From assembly GCA_037127255.1 (NCBI GenBank), contig JBANSL010000008.1, forward strand, positions 2,194,896 through 2,258,895: a stretch of 64,000 nucleotides of DNA, in the 5' to 3' direction. This document shows, piece by piece, positions 22,310 through 33,073 of the stretch (its first letter is position 1; every line of letters starts with the position of its first letter). The notes under the pieces were generated by a model, which saw nothing but the letters and a program-made list of their open reading frames with translations, was not told where the DNA came from and searched no databases. The translations under genes were made by a program, and so were the position numbers. The stretch is from Persicaria tinctoria. Its lineage: Eukaryota; Streptophyta; Magnoliopsida; Caryophyllales; Polygonaceae.

Positions 22310-24300
22310 CTAGTATTCTAATAAGAATTTATTACTTAATATAAAATTTTATTCAGCACTCATTAGTTACTTCTATAAGTTTTCCTCAAAACACACTCTT
22401 ATAGTATTCTAAGATTTTATTAGTTACAATAAGGTGTTATTCAACATTTATTAGTTACTTATAGGAATTTTTTTCAAAACATATATTTATATAATATTCT
22501 AATAAGAATTTATTACTTAATATAAGGTTTTATTAAACGTTTATTAGTCACTAATATGAATTTTCCTCAAAACATACTATTATAGTATTCTAATAATAAT
22601 TTATTAGTTAATGTAAAGTTTGAGTCAAAATTTATTAGTCACATATTTGAGTTTTTCTGAAAACATACTCTTATAGTATTATAATAAGACTTTATTACTT
22701 AATATAAGGTTTTATTCAACATTTATTAGTCATTTATACGAGTTTTCCTCAAAACGGTCTTATAGTATTCTAATAAGAATTTACTAGTTAATATAAGGTT
22801 TTATTCAACATTTATTAGTCACTTATATAAGTTTTCCTCAAAACATACTATTATAGTATTTTAATAAGAATTTAGTAGTTAATATAAGGTTTTATTAAAC
22901 ATTTGTTCATTACTTATATGAGATTTCCTCAAAACATACTCTTATTGTATTCTAATAAGAATTTATTAGTTAATATAAGGTTTTATTAAGCATTTGTTCA
23001 TTACTTATAAGAGTTTTTGTCAAAACATACTTTTATAGTATTCTAGTAAGAATTTAGTAGTTAACATAAAGTTTTATTAAACATTTGTTCATTACTTATA
23101 TGAGCTAGTTTTACTCAAAACATACTCTTATAGTATTTTAATAAGAATTTAGTAGTTAACATAAGGTTTTATTAAACATTTGTTCATTACTTATATGAGC
23201 TAGTTTTACTCAAAACATACTCTTATAGTATTTTAATAAGAATTTAGTAGTTAGTATAAGGTTTTATTAAACATTTGTTCATCAATTATATGAGTTTTCC
23301 TCAGAACATACTCCTATTGTATTCTAATAAGAATTTATTATTTATTATAAGATATTATTCAACATTTATTAGTTACTTATATGAGTTTTCCTCAGAACAT
23401 ACTCCTATTGTATTCTAATAAGAATTTAGTAGTTAATATAAGGTTTTATTAAACATTTGTTCATTACTTATATGAGATTTCCTCAAAACATACTTTTATT
23501 GTATTCTAATAAGAATTTATTAGTTAATATAAGGTTTTATTAAGCATTTGTTCATTACTTATAAGAGTTTTTCTCAAAACATACTTTTATAGTATTCTAA
23601 TAAGAATTTAGTAGTTAACATAAAGTTTTATTAAACATTTGTTCATTACTTATATGAGCTAGTTTTACTCAAAACATACTCTTATAGTATTTTAATAAGA
23701 ATTTAGTAGTTAATATAAGGTTTTATTAAACATTTGTTCATCACTTATATGAGTTTTCCTCAAAACATACTCTAATAGTATTCTAATAAGAATTTATTAG
23801 TCAATATAAGGTTTTTTAAACATTTACTCGTTACTTATATGAGATTTCCTCGGAACATACTCCTATTGTATTCTAATAAGAATTTAGTAGTTAATATAAG
23901 GTTTTATTAAACATTTGTTCATTACTTATATGAGATTTCCTCAAAACATACTCTTATTGTATTCTAATAAGAATTTATTAGTTAATATAAGTTTTTATTA
24001 AGCATTTGTTCATTACTTATATGAGTTTTTCTCAAAACATACTTTTATAATATTTTAATAAGAATTTAGTAGTTAACATAAGGTTTTATTAAACATTTGT
24101 TCATTACTTATATGAGCTAGTTTTACTCAAAACATACTCTTATAGTATTTTAATAAGAATTTAGTAGTTAGTATAAGGTTTTATTAAACATTTGTTCATC
24201 ACTTATATGAGTTTTCCTCAGAACATACTCCTATTGTATTCTAATAAGAATTTATTATTTATTATAAGATATTATTCAACATTTATTAGTTGCTTATATG
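22310..24300. repeat. ~91-bp minisatellite, ~22 copies with higher-order structure, inside the CACTA element
   Basis: About 22 monomers run head to tail. Each contains TAATAAGAATTTA, TATAAGGTTTTATT, CATTTGTTCATTACTTAT and TCAAAACATACTC. Typical length is 91 bp; some copies carry a 5-6 bp insertion (AGCTAGTTTTACTC) and are ~97 bp. The last ~16 monomers fall into three blocks of 5-6 distinct variants in the same order. That is a higher-order repeat of roughly 460-550 bp. It is non-coding and very AT-rich. Confidence 0.92.
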
Positions 24301-24429
24301 AGTTTGAAATTCATATATAACATCTATCACAAAATCAATATTTTATTTAACAACCAATCTTGATTTTCGATCTCAATCTCCATCTCCACAATGGAAAATC
24401 TCAAATGACCCGAAATTTAAAATTTAAAA

Positions 24430-24835
24430 TTCATATATAACATATAAATATAACATATATGCGTTTGTACAAATATTATTAGCACTAGTTAATATGTACT
24501 CAAACAACCAAAAAAATTGGCGGGAAAAATCCCGCCACAAGTGAAAATCACTCAAGCCACGGACTATGGACAATGTTCGTCCCTTGAATGATGTGGTCAA
24601 ATTGCACTTCTAACATATGGTTTCTATATAAATATAGCATTATAAATTATGGTTTCATAGCATCATAGTATATAAATATAACATATATGCATTTGTACAA
24701 ATATATATAGCACTAGTTAATATGTACTCAAATAACCAAAAAAATTGGCGGGAAAAATCCCGCCACAAGTGAAAATCACTCAAGCCACAACCTATGGACA
24801 ATGTTCGTCCCTTGAATGATGTGGTCAACGTCTGG
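24430..24835. repeat. 228-bp direct duplication in the CACTA right subterminal region
   Basis: A block with AACATATATGC, GGCGGGAAAAATCCCGCC (itself a palindrome), AAAATCACTCAAGCCAC and GTTCGTCCCTTGAATGATG occurs twice, 228 bp apart. Confidence 0.8.
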
Positions 24836-25450
24836 TCAAATGTTGAAACTTAAGTATGTTGAATTGGGTTGAATCTATTTCATTGATCTTTACAAATTTA
24901 AAGGCCCATGAATCACAGATCTGGAATTGAAGGCGAAGGAAAACAAATAGGTCATGAATCAAGGAGATCAATCGAACAAGGAAGGAGAAAAGAGGTGCCT
25001 GAGAGTGAGGGCGAGTGAAGAACAAGGAAGGAGATCGAGGATGAGATGCCAAATAACCCTCACTGTCTGGAATAGACGATGCCAAATAACCCCACTGTCC
25101 GGAAGAAGACAATGTGCCAAACACGTACGGAGTCACATGTTTTTTTTTAAAGTACAGTTGAATCAAGGGACGAACATATATATGTTTGTCCCTTGAATGA
25201 TGATGGTACGACTGGCACCTGATAATCCTGGTTGATTCACCATGTTTATCGATGGTCAACGGTGTGGTCAACCTCCACTTATTATTCAGGCGACGAACTT
25301 GGTAAATGTCCGTCTCCTGAAAGGCTCCCTTGGATGGGTATACATCCGGTCCTATTGTAAGTGACGACTCAGGCTTTGTTCGTCCCTTGAAGTGCATTCA
25401 GGCGACGACAAAAAAGCCGTCTGTGTCTAGAACGTCAATCTGGCCTAGTG

Positions 25451-25904
25451 ATAAATTCATACAACAATATCAACATGATATCTCAGTCAAAGATTGATGC
25501 ATGTTTTAGTGTGGTTGATCATGTTAGTTTTATAATGCAGGGGGGGTATTATTATTTAATTTTAATGTTAGAAACTTGGAATAATGAAGAATACACAACT
25601 AGTCCGTATATTATAATGGGGTTAATCCGTGTCTTGTACGGCTGTGATTAAGCAACTTAAACACTAAATTAATTACTTGATTAGTGAAATTTCGGCTGGT
25701 AGCCAGCTGACAAAAAGTTTAAAAAAAAAAGGAAAAAAAAAGAAATCCCAAACAAAGAAATTAGGGTTTGAGGCTCCAAGTAGGCCGGTGATGACATCCG
25801 GAGGGAGAGATGCCAAATCCCTTCCAGTTGGAGTTGGAGATTTGGTGCCTTCCACCTGTCTCATCACCAAAAAGCACTTCAACTCATCATAATTAGGGTA
25901 AATT
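25451..25904. other. Short intergenic stretch right of the CACTA element
   Basis: The flank of the ATA target duplication. No gene or repeat recognised. Confidence 0.35.
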
Positions 25905-26261
25905 GCGTTAAATAGCCTTAACTTTATGTGAAATAGCATTAATGTGCATTCAAGATCATGACTTCAATTTAGGCTACAAATAACACAAATTAAGTCATTG
26001 TATAGACGTTGATGAGTAGAGAAGTTGTCGATAGTACTCAATGGCCAGCGGATGATCGGGTTGGACCGAGTTAACACCATCGGATTGGATGTTGCTAGCT
26101 ACTACGGGACGGATCGGACATAATATAAAACTTTTTTTTAAAAAAAAAGGACGATTCTTCACTTGTCAGCTAGCAACATCGACAACTTCTCCACTCAACA
26201 ACGTTCAATCTAAAGATTGTATATATGTTGACAGAAATCCACTTAATAGGGCTATTAACGC
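25905..26261. mobile_element. Fold-back MITE-like element
   Basis: GCGTTAAATAGCC (25905) and GGCTATTAACGC (ending 26261) are near-inverted ends. Inner arms GATGAGTAGAGAAGTTGTCGA and TCGACAACTTCTCCACTCAA are also inverted. It is non-coding. The superfamily is not determined because no clear TSD was found. Confidence 0.5.
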
Positions 26262-26329
26262 TTAGTGGCTCTATATATCTATATATGCTTAATCTTTTTA
26301 AAACACTAATTATATGCTAGTCGATTTTT

Positions 26330-26770
26330 GTTAAGATCGAGGTGAAAGGATAAATATCTCACATCAAAAGGATGAGAGCTTAACAAGCCTTATATATAAT
26401 CAAGTAGGTTACTCCCCCTATTATGAGTTAGTTTTATGATGGGAACCTCACCGTGCTTATGTGCTAGGCTATTAGCGCATGTACGCACATGTGCACACGA
26501 CCCCAGTCATCAGTTAGAGTTGAATTAACTTTGATATGGTATCAGAGTGGTTAGCCTAACAGACCGTCTTTTGAGAGGTCTAGCTAGGCTGACTAGAAAG
26601 AGAATAAGATGCTAGACCATGTTTATCGAAGTGTCAGCTAGCTAGGCGGGTTCCTCTATTTGCACTGAGGTGAGAAAGGACAAGTGTCCCACATCGAAAG
26701 TATGAGTTTAATTAACAAGCCTTGTATATAAGGCAGTGGACTACTATTAAGAGAGTTTCTCAACCAAATA
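26330..26770 (+). mobile_element. TRIM-like miniature LTR retrotransposon
   Basis: Two direct copies share GAGGTGA..AAGGA, a (TC)CCACATCRAAA-type block, AACAAGCCTT and TATATAA: 26340-26420 and 26668-26750. Between them TGGTATCAGAG (26537), complementary to initiator tRNA-Met, follows the left repeat. Length and lack of coding fit a TRIM. The right repeat seems shorter or truncated. Confidence 0.55.
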
Positions 26771-28430
26771 AATTTATAGTCAAGACTCCGCTAGGGGCTC
26801 AGGATCGTTTCCACAGGAGAGGGACTTTCTTATTTAGTTGCTTTTTCGGGCAAAGAGTAGCAAGAAGATGTGGGAAATTAGTTTTTGAGGGGATTTGGTG
26901 AACAATTTAACAAATATCAATAAAAGAAAGCAACTTTCGAGGCGAAGGATCACCACAACAACCAACATATGTGCAAATCAATGAACCACATAAAAGAGCT
27001 GCTTTTAATCATCAAAAGATTTGACTTTCATCAATCAACAAGTAAATCAATTAACTTGCGTAAATTAAACCTACTTGTTTCTACCATTTTCTTAGGATTA
27101 TAATAAACTCGTGTTGTAAAAAACCTAATACTAAATTCACAACTTTCTTCTTCAAGTAAATTGCAAACAAGAATTCCTAAGACTTTCATTAAAGCTTAAG
27201 CACATATAGGTACACATGTCTATCGTTGGGTTCACCCCAACCTTAGAAAGAAAAGGGACTACTCGACCACACGTAAACATAAACAAAGTCATAAGAGAAA
27301 GAAGACACTTAGAACAATCTCTAAAACCGTCGCATACCGTCGCCAAAACTACCAACTAAATGTAATTTCATATACACCTATACGAATCGCGAGTGAAAAA
27401 TTACGATTAGCCCCAATTTCAATCTGCATAAAATAGGCGAAACTTTCATGTTTGGTAGGGAAAAAATTAAACACATTACATTGGGCCTTAATTAACAATT
27501 ACGAATTTGTACTGTGAGGACTCCACTAATTAGAATGAACTCAGCATTGTATATAAATCTCAATCAAACCAAAAAGCACAAAATGTGTTATAGGTTATTA
27601 GGTTAGGCTTAAGGCAAGCACAAGCACAAGAATATATAATATATATTCAATGAATTAATTAAAAATTGTATACTAATTAGCATTTCTTGGACCAAAAGTT
27701 AATTTGACCAAACTATATGTTGACCTCAAGCAACAACTTTGACTGTTGCAATCAAGATAGGTAAAAAGTTTCCTCTAATCTAAATGAAACAATTTTAATA
27801 ATGCATCAAATAAATTCCCATTATCACCAATGTAAAGTAGCTAGTCGATCTCATCATCTAAAAACATAAATACCCACATAAATTAAGATTGAGAGATTAA
27901 TTAGTATTTTCCATAACTTCAATTGTTCAATTTATAAATACCCACATTAATATATAATTAATTAGTATTTTGTTATTTTTTTCCTTGGCTATTTCATTTA
28001 TTTATTTATATATTTTTTTTAGCGGAGATAAAATGACAGAGTTTTATCATAAATTTATATCACGTTATATAAAGATCATTATGTTACTTTAATTTAAAAC
28101 GACACCGCACATATATAATTGTGCCCCCTCTAAAAAAAAAAAAATTAGATCGTTATGATGATTGTTTGTGATCAAGTGACCTTCTATTTCTAATTTCCAG
28201 ATCCGTAATCCTTGAGCTTTTTTAAGGTCTTCCCTCAAGACAAGAGTTTCTGTCATCGAGTTTTCTTTCTAATCTCTGATAAGTGATAATATAGCATATA
28301 TGATAAATTTGGATATGATACAAGTTTAATTTTACCCTAGGAAAATCGATATTATGTTTGAATTTTAATGGCCGACTTGAGATTTCATCAAGTCGATGCA
28401 AAAGAAAGGGCATTAACATTTTTAACTAAT
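26771..28430. other. Intergenic, no gene supported
   Basis: Begins with a CTAGGGGCTCAGGATCG / TTTCCACAGGAGAGGGA motif often found in dispersed plant repeats, so the first ~200 bp may be transposon-derived. The rest is AT-rich without coding signs. A stop-free minus-strand stretch at 28222-28419 has no recognisable domain. Confidence 0.35.
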
Positions 28431-28837
28431 CAACTTATATAAATATCTACTACAACAAAGAGGGGGTGGGGGTCAACGTTTGGGCATAGAGTGGTGTAGA
28501 TGAGTTTGGATTTGAAGTTTGACCGCTTAGGGGTGTGATTGACACCGCGTCAAACTTGGGTCAACCTTCAACGTTTGCCGCTCGTGCGGATAGCGACATA
28601 CGCTTATTGCTTTTCATTCACACGTTCTCCTTTGTAGCAATTCCGTAGTCGGGGTGACCTAGTGGTGTGGAGGGGTGGTAGAAGTCCTGATTTCGATTTC
28701 TTTCTCCGTCCCTTTCCTTGGATGAAAACATAAGATTTATCTTATTTTCAACTATTAAGTCGAACCGATCAGCGCAAGTCGATTTACTTGGTATTTGAAT
28801 CTTGTACTTGGGATTTACATCGATACTAACTATAACT

Positions 28838-28858
28838 ATATATATATATATATATATG
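28838..28858. repeat. (TA)n microsatellite
   Basis: An uninterrupted TA run of about 10 units. Confidence 0.9.
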
Positions 28859-30396
28859 TATGTTAGGACACGACCCTTAACTATTAGTCCAAACACAACC
28901 ATCCATTCTTAATGGAGTAAAAAACATAAGAAAGGGACTCATTTGACTTATTCTTGCGAAAGAGATAAGAGAACAATGAACCTATAATGATGCAAAATAA
29001 GATCAAATTAAAGTTATAATTAGGTACTCCCAACAGAAATCAACATCATACACTTTATGGGCTGTTGGGCACTTAAGCTTAGGGGTACTCATCCATCGAT
29101 CCATTATTCCAAAATCAATTTTAATATATACTTATATAATTATATTAAATAGCATTTTATGGGGACTTTTTTAGCATAGCATAAAATTTGGATTAATTTG
29201 TAGGATGTTAATGTAGCCCTCTTTTCGTCCATAGCAAAGAGTATACGATGAAGATAAGGATAAACTTAATTTATACTATATCCAGCCACAAAATCAGAAT
29301 TAAAATTCGGGTGCACTAGGTAGGCTAAATTTTTCTCATTCGCATAATTTTTATTAACAAATTAAACCCTTAATTTAATAAATAAATGAATAATTTTTTT
29401 ATTATTTTTCCTTATTTTTTTCCTATTATTTTATTTTTTGTAAAAATGGAATGAGCTGGAGCCAAACCCGCCCCTCGGTCTGTCCCGGACTATATCGATC
29501 TTCGAGGAATAGCGTTCGATGTGGAATTCATTATTTCCTTCTAATTATATACCAATCTCAATTAATAAAAACAGGGTTCGGTTAGAATTACAGGAGTAAT
29601 GGAGCAACTGAATATTAACATAATCGATTTTTTAAAAAAAAACACTATAACTATGTTTGGTAAAATGCTAACGGATCGGATAGGATAGATGAAACTGATT
29701 AGAAAGTTGAAGTTATGGATTATTTGTGTTAAATATATATTAATAAGTTTGTATGATGTTTGAAAAAAACTAGTTGTTATGACAGCGGATGAAAATTTGT
29801 GAATAAAAACGCATAATCTCCAAAAAGTCTGGACGATTCCAAAAGTTAATTAAACTAAAATCTTATATTTATTTTATTTAAAATTATATAATATCAAAAT
29901 TTAAATTTAAAATAAAAAAACTTTAAAAAGTTCTTTGTGAGGGATATGGAATATGAATGTATGTCCTAAGAATTTTCTTAACAAAATATATATATAAAAA
30001 AAATTGGCATTCCAAATAAAACAAAGTTAGAAGGATGATCTATTATTACTTAGGACTTGTTGGTTTAAATTTTGGAAAGGAAAGGTAATTAATGTAGTTC
30101 ATTTATTTTATAGTATAAGATACATTGTTAAAAATTTAATCATTATCCTCTTCTTCCAATTTTTCCAGTTTAAATTTCAATTACCCATTTAAATAAGGCT
30201 AATCATATTCCCTATACTTCTCTAATCATTACCCCTCATATCTTATTTTTCATACAAAAACCATTACCCCTCGTATCTTATTTTTCATACAAAAAATAGC
30301 ATTCTAGCATTCTCCCTCATCTAACATAAATAGCATTCGAGCATTCTCCCTCATCTAGATATATTTTCCTATATAAAATTTATTTCCATTTCGGTA
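28859..30396. other. AT-rich intergenic DNA
   Basis: No gene seen. At 30204-30300 a ~45-bp unit containing CATTACCCCTC and TATCTTATTTTTCATACAAAAA is tandemly repeated. At 30300-30356 a unit with TAGCATTC.AGCATTCTCCCTCATCTA is repeated. Confidence 0.4.
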
Positions 30397-30404
30397 CCTT
30401 ACGT

Positions 30405-32221
30405 TAGGGATGGGCAAAAGTTGGATCGGACCGGAATCGGACCGGGACCAGACCGGAAATTACGGTCTTTGGATCGGACCGGAAAATTACGGTCTGGTCC
30501 ACGGTCCATGAAATTTTATATTCCGGGTTCCGGTCCAAACCCGGGACCAGACCGGAAATTCCGGTCCGGACCGGAATTGGACCGGATTTAAAAAAAAAGA
30601 AAAAAAAAGAAAGAAAGATAAGGAGGCAGGCGGCCGCACTCTCTTCTCTTCTTCACTCTAAGAACAGACAGCCGGCCCTACTCTCTCTTCTTCGCTCGTC
30701 GAGTCGCGGCCGCTCTTTTCACTTCTTCGCTCTCAGCACAGCAGTGAGCAGTCTCCCTTCTTCTTCGCTCCCGGAGTCGTGGCTGCTCTCTCTTCTCTTC
30801 GTCGCTCTCAGTACAACAGTTACCCACTCAGCCCTACTCTCTCTCTTCTTCTTCGCTCGCGGAGTCATGGCCGCTCCTGCCGTCCCTCCATCCCGAAGGC
30901 GCTCCGCTCTGAATATTCGTCCCGGCCTCCTCCCTCTGTTCTTCTTCTTCCCTCCCGGCTTTCTGTCCCGAAGCCTCTCTGTCAGTCTGTTGTTCCCTCT
31001 TGGCTCTCTATCCTGAAGCCAGTAAGTGGAGCGTTCTTTATTTTTCCTTCTTCCCTCTATTTTCCCTTTTAGATCTAGGTTTGTAGCTTTGTTTTTTAGG
31101 TATAATTTGATTATTTTCAGAAATTAATGTCGATTTCGGTTGATTTCAGATCTAGGGTTTTGTACATGAACATTTGTTTCAATTGTTTGTGTTCTTCCCA
31201 GTGGTGGAGCCAAGGGGGTGCTTGGGGGTGCTCGAGCACCCCCCGGCGGAAAAAAAAATACAAATTTTTTTTCTTCCATATATTTAGTATTTTTAAGGTA
31301 ATATAACATATTTAAATGCTATTTAAATTAAGAGTTCTATCTACCTCAAGTGGTAAGGAAGGAATAATGGAAAGAGAATTAAAAACTAAAGGTTTTGGGT
31401 TCAATTATCAACACCTTCACTTTTTCTTTGTTTTACTGTAGCATTTAATTCTTCTTTATTTATCTCTATATTTTTTGTTTTTATCAACTATTTTCTTTAT
31501 TTCTCTCTATTTTTTGTTTCTATCAACTATTTCATTAAAAAAAATGTCATATTTATGTTTAAATTATACATTGAATATTTTCTTTCAATATTGTTTGTTT
31601 CTCTTCTATTTTGTTTGTTACTCTCCACTATTTAAACACAACAAAACATTTCCAAAAATCACAATTTTAGTATTTTTTCAATTTTTTTTAAAAAATATTC
31701 TTAGGAAGTATACACTAAAAAACAATATTTCACGAAAAAAAAATTAGCACCCCCTGACCGAGAATCCTGGCTCCGCCACTGGTTCTTCCTGAATATGAGC
31801 TCTATATGCCTTAGTTTGTTAATGGCCAAGATGATAAGTAGCAATTTGTAATATTCCATCCATAATCTGAACTTTATTTGATGCAATTGATTAACATTAG
31901 AAAAATCTTCCAAAGATGATTTGGTGTATACAGATTTGGGGATGTTTTAATGTTTGTATTGTTGTAAAATACCACTACTGTAAAGTGTAATTAAAACAAT
32001 TTGGGACTATTGTGTCTTTAAATTTAGAAAAACAACAACAAAAAACAGGGCTACAAGAATAACCGGTCCAAACGGTCTTTCCGGTCCGCGGACCGGAAAA
32101 CCCGGAACCATATTTCTCGGTCCCGGCCCGATCCGCGGTCCAAGTTTCTGAAAATTCCGGTCCACCGGATCGGACCGGGACCGGAATGTCCGGTCCGGTC
32201 CAGACCGGATGTCCAGCCCTA
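30405..32221. mobile_element. hAT-like element with GGACCGG arrays, interrupted by a second hAT element
   Basis: The ends TAGGGATGGGCA and TGTCCAGCCCTA are inverted with two mismatches. They are flanked by CCTTACGT and CCTTACAT, an 8-bp duplication with one change. Both arms contain dense GGACCGGAA/CCGGTCC repeats (30420-30590 and 32060-32215). After the left arm lies a pyrimidine-rich, GC-rich block (30620-31030) with a ~65-bp tandem repeat around CTTCTTCGCTC.CGGAGTC. That block resembles the 5' leader of a former transposase gene. No transposase remains. Confidence 0.75.
31199..31781. mobile_element. hAT MITE nested in the larger hAT element
   Basis: The ends CAGTGGTGGAGCCA and TGGCTCCGCCACTG are inverted. 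A perfect 8-bp duplication, GTTCTTCC, lies at 31191-31198 and 31782-31789. The interior is AT-rich with CACCCCC-type blocks next to the ends. It is the younger of the two nested insertions. Confidence 0.88.
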
Positions 32222-32229
32222 CCTTACAT

Positions 32230-32389
32230 ATGTTTATACTAAACGAACCCTAAACCTACTAGAATTTGCAACGAAAACTTAAATTATGAATAAAATTAAT
32301 ACTTGTATTACGAACATGGTTAGAAGCTTATTTTTTTCAACGGATCCCTTCTACAAGACATAAAAACATCGCTCGAATTACCACATGAA
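32230..32389. other. Spacer between hAT element and duplicated AWPM-19 segment
   Basis: Short AT-rich DNA with faint similarity to sequence around 36560-36600. The duplication may therefore extend into it. Confidence 0.35.
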
Positions 32390-33073
32390 CATAAACATAA
32401 TCCCCAATCAATCGATCAAAAGGACATAAACACACACTCGAGAGAGGATTAAAAGAGGAACTTAACATTAACATTCAACATCTATTGAGATGATTATCTA
32501 TATAAACGTCCGGTTCGTGTATTTGCAAATCCCATCGAAGTAATAGAACAACACAGTAGATCTTTAATCATTCAGTCCTTGGAAAGTGCTTTTTATAGTA
32601 AATTACTCCGTATTATATTTCTAGGTAAACAACAAAAGCTTGAACTCAAACCATATATGAAAAGCAAACATTAAAAGAAACAAACTAAGTAGTTATTTAG
32701 GGCTAATTTACATTCAATTCAAACCACAATTACATAAAAGAGAGATTAAAGATGCCCATTTGGATTTTGGAGTTCCAACTTCCAAACCAAACAAAACAGA
32801 TTGACTAATTCCACTCCAGTAAGGTTAGGCCCACTGGGCCTTATACATTGTAATTCATTTAAACCCTGGCAGTACCCTTAAGGCCCACTGGATCACCAGC
32901 TGCAGTTGTTGGGCCTCCATGCCCATAATCAGTATCTCTGTAGCCCGGCCCATACCTGTTGCTGAACACTCCCGCACAAAGCAACATCAGATACCGAAGG
33001 TCCGAAGCTATGTGAAGGTGAGGATGATGATGAATGCTTCCACTACCTTCAGCCTCCATCCTCTGTACCCTCC
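32390..33073 (-). pseudogene. Duplicated 3' end of the AWPM-19 gene (last exon fragment plus 3' flank)
   Basis: This segment matches 36600-37160: the last-exon coding of AWPM-19 from about YRGWRL to the stop, and several hundred bp of 3' UTR/flank. The reading frame for AGVFSNRYGPGYRDTDYGHGG...GTARV (stop at 32859) is still open. Upstream the membrane-helix part is scrambled (EAEGSGSIHHHPHLHIASDLRYLMLL) by small indels. There are no upstream exons, so it is not an independent AWPM-19 gene. Its left part lies in the last exon and 3' region of the neighbouring DUF3615-like gene. Confidence 0.85.

Larger units (their letters stand above)
19038..25450. mobile_element. CACTA (En/Spm-type) DNA transposon, 6.4 kb, non-autonomous
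   Basis: The left end is CACTAGGCCAGTTGGACGTT. The right end, reversed, is CACTAGGCCAGATTGACGTT; both continue into CTAGACAC. The element is flanked by the 3-bp duplication ATA (19035-19037 and 25451-25453), as CACTA elements make. Near both ends short motifs such as CGTCCCTTGA, CGTCTCCTGAA and CAGGCGACGA recur in both orientations. This is the subterminal array where CACTA TNPA-like proteins bind. No intact transposase is present. A possible TNPA-like C-terminus, a GC-rich promoter-like block and a large minisatellite fill the interior. Confidence 0.9.

Noticed and set aside
22310..24300. Regular repeats suggesting a CRISPR-like array
   Set aside because: Units are 91-97 bp, contiguous and without unique spacers, in a plant nuclear setting within a transposon. 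It is a minisatellite.
24825..25397. 190-codon minus-strand open frame at the right end of the CACTA element
   Set aside because: It overlaps the subterminal repeat array and shows no domain. Its length is not remarkable for this composition.
28618..28902. Possible SINE or small gene with GACCTAGTGG box A-like motif
   Set aside because: Only one weak Pol III-like box; no box B, tail or second copy was identified in the window.
30744..31072. Small Ser/Leu/Pro-rich open frames in the outer hAT element
   Set aside because: They sit on a pyrimidine-rich tandem repeat. Several overlapping frames are equally open and none resembles a protein family.
32859..33059. A second AWPM-19 gene
   Set aside because: Only the last exon's 3' part and flank are present, with indels in the membrane-helix region and no upstream exons.
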